DNA from: JAQVQN01 sp964428885
Lineage (GTDB): Bacteria > Verrucomicrobiota > Kiritimatiellia > RFP12 > UBA1067
Length of the DNA: 6,523 nt
Assembly (NCBI GenBank): GCA_964428885.1
Contig: CAYRZP010000117.1
Coordinates: 1-6,523 of the forward strand
Direction of reading: 5' to 3'
Both the position numbers and the translations under genes were made by a program. The notes beneath the pieces were generated by a model. That model saw only the letters and a list, made by a program, of their open reading frames with translations. It searched no databases and was not told the DNA's origin. Shown here in pieces: positions 1-5,943 of this stretch. Each line of letters begins with the position of its first letter. The stretch's first letter is position 1.

Positions 1-44
1 CGCAAACGCTGCTCAGGCTAACCACATGATGAGTCAACTGCTCT

Positions 45-137
45 TTTTAGGTTTAGTTGTTTGCGTTATGATATATAAATTTTTACACACAATGCTATAC
101 ATGTTTGCGCAAAATTTTTTATCAATTTTACACATAA
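45..137 (+). promoter_or_regulatory. Probable promoter/operator region of the DUF362 operon
   Basis: This stretch is strongly AT-rich in an otherwise GC-rich window and lies upstream of the only plus-strand gene pair. It contains TTTGCGCAAA (104-113), which has the CG-centred shape of many repressor operators, and weak sigma-70-like hexamers such as TATACA at 96-101. No -35/-10 pair with good spacing stands out, so I do not assign a transcription start. Very short hydrophobic reading frames here are by-products of the AT-rich composition. Confidence 0.35.
59..134 (+). repeat. Tandem imperfect repeat in AT-rich promoter region
   Basis: Two similar units lie head to tail. Unit 1 (59-89) is GTTTGCG, 15 nt of AT-rich sequence, then TTTTACACA. 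Unit 2 (103-134) is GTTTGCG, 16 nt of AT-rich sequence, then TTTTACACA. The period is 44-45 bp, about four helical turns. The reverse complement CGCAAAC also stands at 1-7. In unit 2 the GTTTGCG is part of the perfect 10 bp palindrome TTTGCGCAAA (104-113). The arrangement resembles paired operators or a duplicated promoter ahead of the DUF362 gene. No regulator is identifiable from the window. The repeat is seen directly; the role is inferred. Confidence 0.5.
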
Positions 138-302
138 GACCGCAGCCTCGACTCCGGCGGGTAAGCGATGAAAATCCCGCGCGACGACAGCCGGACGAAC
201 TATGCCGGGGCAAGGTTGTCGCGGTCGGCGGGCGGGCCGAAATCCTTGTGGACGGACGCAGCGCGTTCCGGTAAACTGTACCGCATTCAAGGTGAGCCGA
301 CC
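138..302 (+). promoter_or_regulatory. Candidate structured 5' leader RNA, no family recognised
   Basis: The GC-rich sequence between the AT-rich region and the DUF362 start can fold extensively. Domain 1: GACCGC (138-143) pairs with GCGGTC (221-226), continuing with 145-148/213-216 and 152-158/204-210. Domain 2: GGTCGGC (223-229) pairs perfectly with GCCGACC (296-302), enclosing CCTTG (244-248)/CAAGG (288-292). Inside that are a hairpin CGGTA-AACTG-TACCG (269-283) and a bulged hairpin at 254-269. The two closing helices share bases 223-226, so they exclude each other, as in a switch. GCCGG also occurs twice (190-194, 204-208) as alternative partners for CCGGC (154-158). I compared it by eye with c-di-GMP-I and cobalamin riboswitches and found no full core. 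GC-rich DNA folds easily by chance, so this stays a candidate. Confidence 0.3.
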
Positions 303-333
303 TTTAAAGGTTCTTAAAGTCATGGGAAGTAGC

Positions 334-1233
334 ATGAAAAACATCCAACGCCGTTCATTTATTAAAGGCACTGCCGCTGCCACAACGCTGCCCGCGGTCG
401 GCTTGACTGCGCGGGCGGACACAGCGCCGGCCGCCACCGTCGTGGTTGTTCACGGCAAAGACATCGCTAAAATGCTTGAGGCCGGAATCGCCAAGCTTGG
501 TGGGTGGGGTGCGTTTGTCAAGCCGGGCATGAAGGTGGCGATCAAGCCGAACGTGGCCTGGAACTCGAAGCCGGAACAGGGCGGCAACACCCATCCCGAA
601 CTGGTGCGGTCTTGCGTTCTGGCGGCTGAGGCCGCCGGCGCCGCCAAGATTGACTTACCGGAGAACACTTGCCACGATGCGAAGTCGACTTTCCCGACCA
701 GCGGGGTCGAGGCCGCGCTGAAAGGCACCAAGGCCCGCCTATATCGGCCCGCAAAAAAGGACTATCAGGAGGTGGCTGTGCCGAACGGGAAAATCGTGAA
801 GAGCGCCAAAGTCCCCAAGGAACTTCTGGAGTGCGATTGCCTGATCAACATGCCGGTGGCCAAGCATCACGGCGGCGCCACGCTGAGCATCGCGATGAAA
901 AACTGGATGGGCTCGGTCGCTAACGAAGACCGTCGCGCGTGGCACCGCGACGGCCTGCACCAGTGCATCGCCGACTTCAGCACATTCGTCAAACCTAAGC
1001 TGATCGTGATCGACGCCACCCGCATCCTGTTGACAAAGGGACCGCAAGGTCCCGGCGATCTCGCCTATCCGGACGAGATCATCTTAAGCACCGACACGGT
1101 CGCCGCCGATGCCTATGCCTCCACGCTTTTCAAAAAACAGCCCTTTGACGTGCCGCACATAAAAATCGCGCACGAGATGGGGATCGGCTGCGGCGATTTG
1201 AGCAAGGTTAAAATCGAGCGTATCGAGGTCTGA
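334..1233 (+). CDS. Tat-exported DUF362 family protein
   Basis: This 299-residue protein belongs to the DUF362 family (PF04015), often annotated as an iron-sulfur-centre-associated protein of unknown activity. The N-terminus is a twin-arginine signal: RRSFIKG at residues 6-12, a weakly hydrophobic stretch, then a likely cut after the A-R-A at 26-28. It should therefore act outside the cytoplasmic membrane. Family features are IKPNVAW (70-76), THPELVR (86-92), the core from M173 to G193 with K177, H178, H179 and the KNWMG turn, and the D227-G241 segment. Cysteines are C94, C113, C167, C169, C211 and C286. Unlike many relatives it has no ferredoxin domain of its own; the clusters are in the next gene. 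I chose ATG 334 over the in-frame ATG 322 because GGGAAG (324-329) lies 4 nt upstream and the arginines then sit at the usual distance. A still longer start at 202 would run through the structured leader. Family is confident; function is unknown. Confidence 0.88.
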   Translation: MKNIQRRSFIKGTAAATTLPAVGLTARADTAPAATVVVVHGKDIAKMLEAGIAKLGGWGAFVKPGMKVAIKPNVAWNSKPEQGGNTHPELVRSCVLAAEAAGAAKIDLPENTCHDAKSTFPTSGVEAALKGTKARLYRPAKKDYQEVAVPNGKIVKSAKVPKELLECDCLINMPVAKHHGGATLSIAMKNWMGSVANEDRRAWHRDGLHQCIADFSTFVKPKLIVIDATRILLTKGPQGPGDLAYPDEIILSTDTVAADAYASTLFKKQPFDVPHIKIAHEMGIGCGDLSKVKIERIEV

Positions 1234-1244
1234 GCATTCCGGTC

Positions 1245-2576
1245 ATGTTTGCCAAACGCAACATCATCCGGCTGTTCGTCACGGTCGTATTCGCTCTGAT
1301 TGCCTGCGGTGTGATGCCTGAATCATGGCGGCACCTCCGCGTGGTTCTGCCTTGGCTAAGCCCGCTGCTCAACATCGGCGGCGCGGTGGCAACGCTTTCT
1401 TTCGGCGCCTTCACGCTGCTGGGGTTGCCGCTGCTGTTATTGCCGTTCTTTGCGGGGCGGTTCTTCTGCTGGCGGCTTTGCCCGATGGGGTTTCTGGCGG
1501 AGATGTCCGGGCGCCTTAACCGTTGGAACAAGGGCGCGGTGCGCAGGGTGCCGTTTATCGGCAAGGCGCTGGCCTTGCTCGTCATCGGCAGCGCGGCCGC
1601 CGGTTATCCGGTGTTGATCTGGACCGATCCGCTGTGTGTCTTCAACGGTTTCTTCGCGGCGTGGCGTGAACCGCTGACCTGGGTTTCGGCGGCCACGGCG
1701 ACAGGCTTCGTGCTGATTCTCTTGCTGAGCCTGCTGGCTCCGAATGTCTGGTGCCACCGGCTGTGTCCGCTGGGCGGACTGCAGGAGATGCTCGCGAACT
1801 TCGGAAAGCAGTGGAGTACACCGGCGGTTGCGACTCTGCCGGAGTGTCCGATCGAGAATGTGAAGGTGGCGCGCCGGGCCTTGCTGGGGCTGGCGGTCGG
1901 CGGCTTTTCCGGCATCGCGTACCGGGCCTTAGCGAGCTGTCAGCCTGTCAGAACGGATGAAGACAAGCTTGGGCTAGACGCAAAAGGCGGCAGGCAACGC
2001 AACGGCCGGGGCAGGGGGCCGCGCGGCGCGGTTGAGACCACGGCATCTTTTATCCGGCCGCCGGGCGCGGCGGATGAAGCGTTCAACGCCCTCTGCGCCC
2101 GCTGCGGCAACTGCATGGCGTCCTGTCCGTACGACCTGCTCATGCCCGATTTGGGAAGTTCCGGCATTGACGGACTCTTCACGCCGGTGATGCTGTTCCG
2201 CAGCCGCAACGAAGGGCAAGAAAAATTCTGCTTTCAGGAATGCACGGCCTGCACGCAAGTTTGTCCATCCGGCGCTCTGCGACCGTTAACGCGCGATGAT
2301 AAACAGCAGACATCCATCGGGGTGGCGCATGTCAGCAAGCGTAAATGCCTGGCCTGGGAAAAGGGCGAGTTCTGCATGGTCTGCCAGGAGTTCTGTCCTT
2401 ATCACGCGATCAATGAGGTCGAGCGCAACGGCGTGATGTGCCCGGTGGTGGACGCGGCCAAATGCCGAGGATGCGGGGCCTGCGAGAGCCAGTGCCCGGC
2501 CTTGCCGATCGCGATAACTATCGGAGGGCGTATGCCGCAGTTGCGTCTGTCGCACCGCTCGCCGTATCTTTCTTGA
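1245..2576 (+). CDS. NapH/NapG-like fusion: membrane quinol-oxidase-type polyferredoxin
   Basis: This 443-residue protein has two halves. Residues 1-205 resemble NapH/NosR-type membrane proteins: hydrophobic segments near 7-23, 45-70, 105-125 and 149-168, and two CxxxCP motifs (C75/C79-P80 and C170/C174-P175). Residues 206-443 follow the NapG pattern with four [4Fe-4S] motifs: C284/287/290/294, C329/333/336/340, C368/377/380/384 and C407/410/413/417. The joint is striking. R210-R211 precede a hydrophobic stretch that ends in L-A-S-C (229-232), like a Tat signal with a lipobox. An Arg/Gly-rich linker (about 247-262) follows. Known NapGH pass electrons from menaquinol or ubiquinol to a periplasmic acceptor; here the exported DUF362 product 11 nt upstream is the obvious partner. 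No strong Shine-Dalgarno precedes ATG 1245, so coupling to the upstream gene is likely. It is not a true nitrate reductase gene: napA, napB and napC are absent from the window. The electron acceptor is unknown. Confidence 0.87.
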   Translation: MFAKRNIIRLFVTVVFALIACGVMPESWRHLRVVLPWLSPLLNIGGAVATLSFGAFTLLGLPLLLLPFFAGRFFCWRLCPMGFLAEMSGRLNRWNKGAVRRVPFIGKALALLVIGSAAAGYPVLIWTDPLCVFNGFFAAWREPLTWVSAATATGFVLILLLSLLAPNVWCHRLCPLGGLQEMLANFGKQWSTPAVATLPECPIENVKVARRALLGLAVGGFSGIAYRALASCQPVRTDEDKLGLDAKGGRQRNGRGRGPRGAVETTASFIRPPGAADEAFNALCARCGNCMASCPYDLLMPDLGSSGIDGLFTPVMLFRSRNEGQEKFCFQECTACTQVCPSGALRPLTRDDKQQTSIGVAHVSKRKCLAWEKGEFCMVCQEFCPYHAINEVERNGVMCPVVDAAKCRGCGACESQCPALPIAITIGGRMPQLRLSHRSPYLS

Positions 2577-2597
2577 CCGCAAGGATGTGTATGGGCA

Positions 2598-2648
2598 TGT
2601 GGGTAAGTGAGAAAGTGTGTGGGTAGTCAAAGACCTCACATACTCACA
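2598..2648. terminator. Inverted repeat between convergent operons, possible bidirectional terminator
   Basis: Positions 2598-2611 (TGTGGGTAAGTGAG) can pair with 2635-2648 (CTCACATACTCACA): 12 Watson-Crick pairs, one G-U pair and one A-A mismatch, around a 23 nt loop. It lies in the 79 bp gap between the stops of two converging genes, where a two-way terminator is expected. There is no T-tract on either side, so it is not a classical intrinsic terminator. The loop holds a second copy of TGTGGGTA (2618-2625, the first at 2598-2605), which could pair with the right arm instead. Confidence 0.45.
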
Positions 2649-2655
2649 AACCCAA

Positions 2656-3543
2656 TTATAATGCGGACCACGGCGGCGTGTCAGACAGCGTGGCTTCGAA
2701 TGCTGTTTGCAGCCCGCGCGCGTAGTCGCCGGCAAAAGAAATGTCAAGGAACTTGCCGTAGGCCTCGTCGCAGAAGCGCTGCCACGATTCCTCCTCGCGG
2801 TCCGGCATGATCGGATAAAATAACGCGCCGGCCTTTTGGGCTGCGAGCAGGTCGCCCGGCGCGTCCCCGATCATCAGCACACGTTGCTGGGCGTATTTGC
2901 CGGTAGAGGCCATGCGCAGGTGCTCGTCCTTCGAACCCAGTTCCTGTCCTGCGATGAAATCGACATAGCCGTCGATCGCGTGTTGCCGCCACTCTTTGAG
3001 TAGCGCTTCTAACGGTGTCTGTGAAACAACGATGACGTCGCTTGAAAGCCTCATCCGCTCCAGCGCTTGGACGGCCCATCGGAATGGCGGCACCGGCCGC
3101 ATGTTGGCGGCGATCTCGGCGTTGATCGCTAAGCTCCATTCCCAGACGCGGTGAATTTCCGGATCGCCGGAGCGTTCCGCCTCGCGTTGCAGCGACGGGT
3201 TTCCCATCGGTATGCCGGAGTTGACATAGGCGCGAAGTGCGGACAGATCCGGCAGGGCCACGCCGCTCTCGCGCACGCCCGGGTACTCCGCCAGCAGTTC
3301 GAAGGCGCGCAGCAGCGCCGGGAAACGGTTGCTGCCGCGTGTTTTCGAATGCAGGTTTACAAACTCCGCGCAGGCGCGGAATTGTTTTTCGCACCCTTGC
3401 AGGTTCCAGAACCGGATGATCAGCGGATGGAAGTGTTCGCACTGCTTGATCCGCATGGTGTCGAATACGCACCCGTCGGAATCGATTCCGACCAGCGTAT
3501 CGTGACGCGCGGGAAGCTGCCGCAAGATATCGCGTGTGAGCAT
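2656..3543 (-). CDS. HAD-family hydrolase with large cap, probable phosphatase
   Basis: This 295-residue protein has all four haloacid-dehalogenase motifs. Motif I is D21-S-D23-G (nucleophile and acid/base), motif II is S174 in VVSQTP, motif III is K205 in GSKDEHL, and motif IV is G226-D227-A-P-G-D231 for Mg2+. About 150 residues separate motifs I and II, so it has a large, probably helical C1-type cap that sets substrate choice. The cap includes HFHPLIIRFWNLQ (38-49 region) and SKTRGSNRFPALLRAF (66-81). It has no signal peptide and is expected in the cytoplasm. The start lies 17 nt after the V-ATPase K stop, with a GGCGGA-like Shine-Dalgarno, so it is probably co-transcribed as the last gene of that operon. 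No catalytic link to the ATPase is evident. The substrate, possibly a sugar phosphate or similar small phosphoester, cannot be told from sequence. Confidence 0.85.
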   Translation of the reverse strand: MLTRDILRQLPARHDTLVGIDSDGCVFDTMRIKQCEHFHPLIIRFWNLQGCEKQFRACAEFVNLHSKTRGSNRFPALLRAFELLAEYPGVRESGVALPDLSALRAYVNSGIPMGNPSLQREAERSGDPEIHRVWEWSLAINAEIAANMRPVPPFRWAVQALERMRLSSDVIVVSQTPLEALLKEWRQHAIDGYVDFIAGQELGSKDEHLRMASTGKYAQQRVLMIGDAPGDLLAAQKAGALFYPIMPDREEESWQRFCDEAYGKFLDISFAGDYARGLQTAFEATLSDTPPWSAL

Positions 3544-3560
3544 CTGTTCCGCCTGTCCGT

Positions 3561-4028
3561 TCAGACTTTAATCTGCAGCACTGCGATCAGGGTGAAGACC
3601 ATGGTGAAGATTGCCACGGTCTCGATGATGCCAAGAGCGCCAAAGTAGTTTGTTAGACCCTGTCCGGTCTCAGCCTGCGCGTCGCACGCGGCGGCGGCGG
3701 CCCGGCCTTGGAACAGTGCTGAAACGCCGATGCCGAGCCCGGCGAAAATGCCGAGGATCAGCAGCGGCAGGCCGGCCTGCGCCTTGCCGAACATGACGAA
3801 CATGAGGATCATGCCGTACAGGGTCTGGGTGATCGGCGCGCCGACGAGGCCCAGCAGGATGAAGGGCGCGGGCTTGTTCTGCGCGTAGCACTTCTTCCAC
3901 GCGCCCATGGCGGCGGTGCCCGCGTAACCGGTGCCGAACGCGGAGCCGGTGGCGCTGAGGCCGAGGCACGCGACCGCGCCTGCGACGCCCATGGCCTGGT
4001 TCATGATTGCGAGGGTTTCCGGGTTCAT
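3561..4028 (-). CDS. ntpK: V/A-type ATPase proteolipid subunit K, predicted Na+-binding
   Basis: This 155-residue protein forms the membrane rotor ring. It has four hydrophobic helices in two hairpins (about 11-40, 54-80, 85-115 and 125-152), the double-hairpin form of bacterial V-type K subunits, and matches their usual length of about 156. The ion-carrying glutamate is E136 in helix 4 (IIETVAIF). Helix 2 has no acidic residue but has T67-Q68-T-L-Y71-G. Q107 lies in FQGRAAA of helix 3. These positions match T64, Q65, Y68, Q110 and E139 of Enterococcus hirae NtpK, whose side chains form or close its Na+ site, so Na+ coupling is predicted. The equivalent of L61 there is A64, which would offer only its backbone carbonyl. 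ATG 4028 has GGAG (4040-4037) eight nt upstream. It follows subunit I after a 70 nt G-poor spacer. Also called AtpK. Confidence 0.95.
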   Translation of the reverse strand: MNPETLAIMNQAMGVAGAVACLGLSATGSAFGTGYAGTAAMGAWKKCYAQNKPAPFILLGLVGAPITQTLYGMILMFVMFGKAQAGLPLLILGIFAGLGIGVSALFQGRAAAAACDAQAETGQGLTNYFGALGIIETVAIFTMVFTLIAVLQIKV

Positions 4029-4098
4029 GTTTAATTCTCCGTTTTGTTAGGTGGTGAGTGTTTTCGGTTGTTATGGATTGATGGGGTAAAGTGGGGGG
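4029..4098 (-). promoter_or_regulatory. G-depleted leader of subunit K, likely translation enhancer
   Basis: On the coding (minus) strand this 70 nt spacer between subunits I and K contains only four G residues. Three of them make the GGAG Shine-Dalgarno (4040-4037) and the fourth is at 4065. The rest is A, C and U, so it should be almost free of secondary structure although its surroundings are GC-rich. An unstructured region ahead of the proteolipid gene recalls the enhancer upstream of E. coli atpE, which raises synthesis of the multi-copy c subunit. The composition is seen; the role is inferred. Confidence 0.45.
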
Positions 4099-5943
4099 CT
4101 AGGCGTCTTTGAGGCTTCTGAAGGGTTTGAAGGCGTAGCCGGACCATGTCACGCCTTTGTGGTTCGAGAACTCGAGCGTGTTCAGGCGGACGGCATGCAC
4201 GAGGATACTGAGTCCGGCCATCAGAAAGTTCAGCCCGTGCCCCAGCAGCAGGATCAGCGCCACCGGCACGATTTTGGCCCAGAGCGGCAGGTTGAGGTCG
4301 AGCGCCATCTGGTTGAAATTCTCGGCGACCTTGACCGAGGCCAGCCCCACCGCGAAAAGACGCACGTAGGAGATAATGTCGCCCAGGCAGCCGACGATCG
4401 TGAGGGGCATCATGCCCAGCTCTATGCCGTGCTCGCGCAGCTCGGACTTTTTGAGGGTGAAGAGGAAGATCAGGACAAGCGAGACGCCGAAGACCGGATA
4501 GACCGCGCGCGGCGCGGGAAAGATGCCGATGATCTGGCAGGTCATGCAGTACATGAACACGAGCACGCCGAGCCAACCGACTTGTGCCAAAAACTTGGTG
4601 TCGGGGAAAAGATGTGCAGCGTTCCAAGCGCGCGCCACGGAGAGATGCGCCACGCCAAGTGTGAAACAGACCAGCATCGTGTTGTTGAGTCCTTGCTGCG
4701 GATCGCCGAGCCAGGCGCTGACCGGGTTCGATAAGACGGCTGGGTGCGCGCCGAACCAGGTGTTGGACAAAAAGCCCCAAACCATGGTGCCGCACGCGAA
4801 AAAGGTCAGCAGCATGAAAGGAGAGCGCGGGGCGTCAGGCATTTTTTTTCTGGCCCAAATGGTCAAGGCCAGAATCAAGCCGCCGTAACCGCCGTCGCCC
4901 ACCAGCATGGCGAAAAAGATGCTGAAAAAGCAGAAGAAGGGCACGCTGACATCCGCCTCCCGATAGGCCGGCGCGATGCCGAGTGCCTTGAAAAGCGTGA
5001 GCACGGGCCGGAACAGGCGCGGCGGCCGCAGCAGGGTGGGCGGCGCGTCTTCGGGCCCGGGATCGCGCAGCAGCAGTCCCCACATCTGTCGCGCGGCTTG
5101 TCCGCGCAAAGCCGTCGCCTGATCCGCGGGCATCCAGCCTGTGATCCACGCCACGCTGTCATGCGCCTCCATATTCTCCGCGACGGCAGCGAACTCGCGC
5201 ACCTCGGCCAGGCGGTCGATCTCGTGACTGATTTCAGCGAGTTGCGGCGCCGCAGCAGCGAACAAAGCGCTGATCGCGTCCGCGCTTCCGGCCAGCTCGT
5301 CGCGGCAGGCGGTCAGTTCAGAGAGCGGCGCTTCAGGCAAGGGGATTTTCTCACACGGTTCCGGCAAATCGCCGTCGCCGATCATGACGCCGTAAGACGA
5401 GACACGGTCCGCGTCCAGCATGTGGGCCGAGCAGGCTTCCGAAGATGGCGTGACGGTCTGGCCGGCAGGGCAGCGGAAAAGTCGGACCGGGATGCCAGCT
5501 CCTGCCAGTTGGCGCGGGAGCGTGACGTCAAACTCGCCGAAGTGTTGATAAAGGCTGATTTCGCCATCAAGTCGCGCCGTTTCGTTCACCAGAGTTTGCC
5601 GGGTTTCGGCCAGCTTGTTGATAATCTTCACAGCCTCGGCGGCACGGCCCTCGATTCTTTCTGGCAGCGGGGATGATCGCAGATCATCCATAATTTTGCG
5701 GATGCCGTGCACTGCATGATGGCCGCCGGTAAGCGGCGTGACCGGCACACCCTTGACGGCATCCTCAATGTGGCGCAGCGCCTGCCGGGCGGCTTCGAAA
5801 TCACTTTGCGCGCTTCGGAACCCGTCGGACTCGGCGGTTTTCATGTTCACGTGCATGCCGCCGAAATCGCGCAACCGCTCCAGCGCCGCAGTGCGTTCCT
5901 CCGCCAGGCAAAGCAAAGTCACATGCTTCATCGGCACGATCAT
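4099..5943 (-). CDS. ntpI: V/A-type ATPase subunit I (membrane stator, a-subunit homologue)
   Basis: This 614-residue protein fits the family length of 600-660. The N-terminal 310 residues are soluble, with coiled-coil-like helices (about 43-64, 98-130, 208-258) that join the peripheral stalks. The C-terminal half is membrane-bound with roughly seven or eight helices (about 333-582). Hallmarks are GDGGYGG (349-355), LGDIISYVRLFAVGLA (520-535) with the half-channel arginine R528, and HGLNFLMAGLSILVHAVRLN (569-588) with the second arginine R586, followed by LEF. It offers the two ion half-channels against the K ring. The start at 5943 overlaps the stop of subunit D as ATGA and has GGAGG 7 nt upstream. 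The reading frame is open further, to 6174, but that part lies inside subunit D and encodes an Arg/Gln-rich shadow. An alternative ATG at 5931 lacks as good a ribosome site. Also called AtpI. Confidence 0.96.
   Translation of the reverse strand: MIVPMKHVTLLCLAEERTAALERLRDFGGMHVNMKTAESDGFRSAQSDFEAARQALRHIEDAVKGVPVTPLTGGHHAVHGIRKIMDDLRSSPLPERIEGRAAEAVKIINKLAETRQTLVNETARLDGEISLYQHFGEFDVTLPRQLAGAGIPVRLFRCPAGQTVTPSSEACSAHMLDADRVSSYGVMIGDGDLPEPCEKIPLPEAPLSELTACRDELAGSADAISALFAAAAPQLAEISHEIDRLAEVREFAAVAENMEAHDSVAWITGWMPADQATALRGQAARQMWGLLLRDPGPEDAPPTLLRPPRLFRPVLTLFKALGIAPAYREADVSVPFFCFFSIFFAMLVGDGGYGGLILALTIWARKKMPDAPRSPFMLLTFFACGTMVWGFLSNTWFGAHPAVLSNPVSAWLGDPQQGLNNTMLVCFTLGVAHLSVARAWNAAHLFPDTKFLAQVGWLGVLVFMYCMTCQIIGIFPAPRAVYPVFGVSLVLIFLFTLKKSELREHGIELGMMPLTIVGCLGDIISYVRLFAVGLASVKVAENFNQMALDLNLPLWAKIVPVALILLLGHGLNFLMAGLSILVHAVRLNTLEFSNHKGVTWSGYAFKPFRSLKDA

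Noticed and set aside
138..226. c-di-GMP-I or cobalamin riboswitch
   Set aside because: Short resemblances exist (for example GATGAAAATCC, and AGCCGGACGAAC followed by TATGCC), but the conserved cores are incomplete and the domain is too short for cobalamin.
26..274. Plus-strand 82-residue frame with a hydrophobic start
   Set aside because: Hydrophobicity comes from the AT-rich promoter region and the second half is Arg-rich shadow-like sequence. No ribosome site or family features are visible.
202..333. N-terminal extension of the DUF362 protein from ATG 202
   Set aside because: It would place over 40 Arg/Gly-rich residues before the Tat motif and run through the structured leader. ATG 334 has a ribosome site.
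66..437. Minus-strand 123-residue frame
   Set aside because: It overlaps the Tat signal of the DUF362 gene and the leader, and has no recognisable motif.
2286..2747. Minus-strand 153-residue frame across the convergent gap
   Set aside because: It is antisense to the ferredoxin clusters and overlaps the end of the HAD gene. No motif or ribosome site is visible.
3151..3648. Plus-strand 165-residue frame
   Set aside because: It is antisense to the HAD gene and the end of K, whose motifs are intact on the minus strand.
4744..5676. Plus-strand 310-residue frame, and a similar one at 4159-4734
   Set aside because: Both are antisense to subunit I, are Arg/Gln/His-rich and show no domain. They are typical mirror frames of a GC-rich gene.
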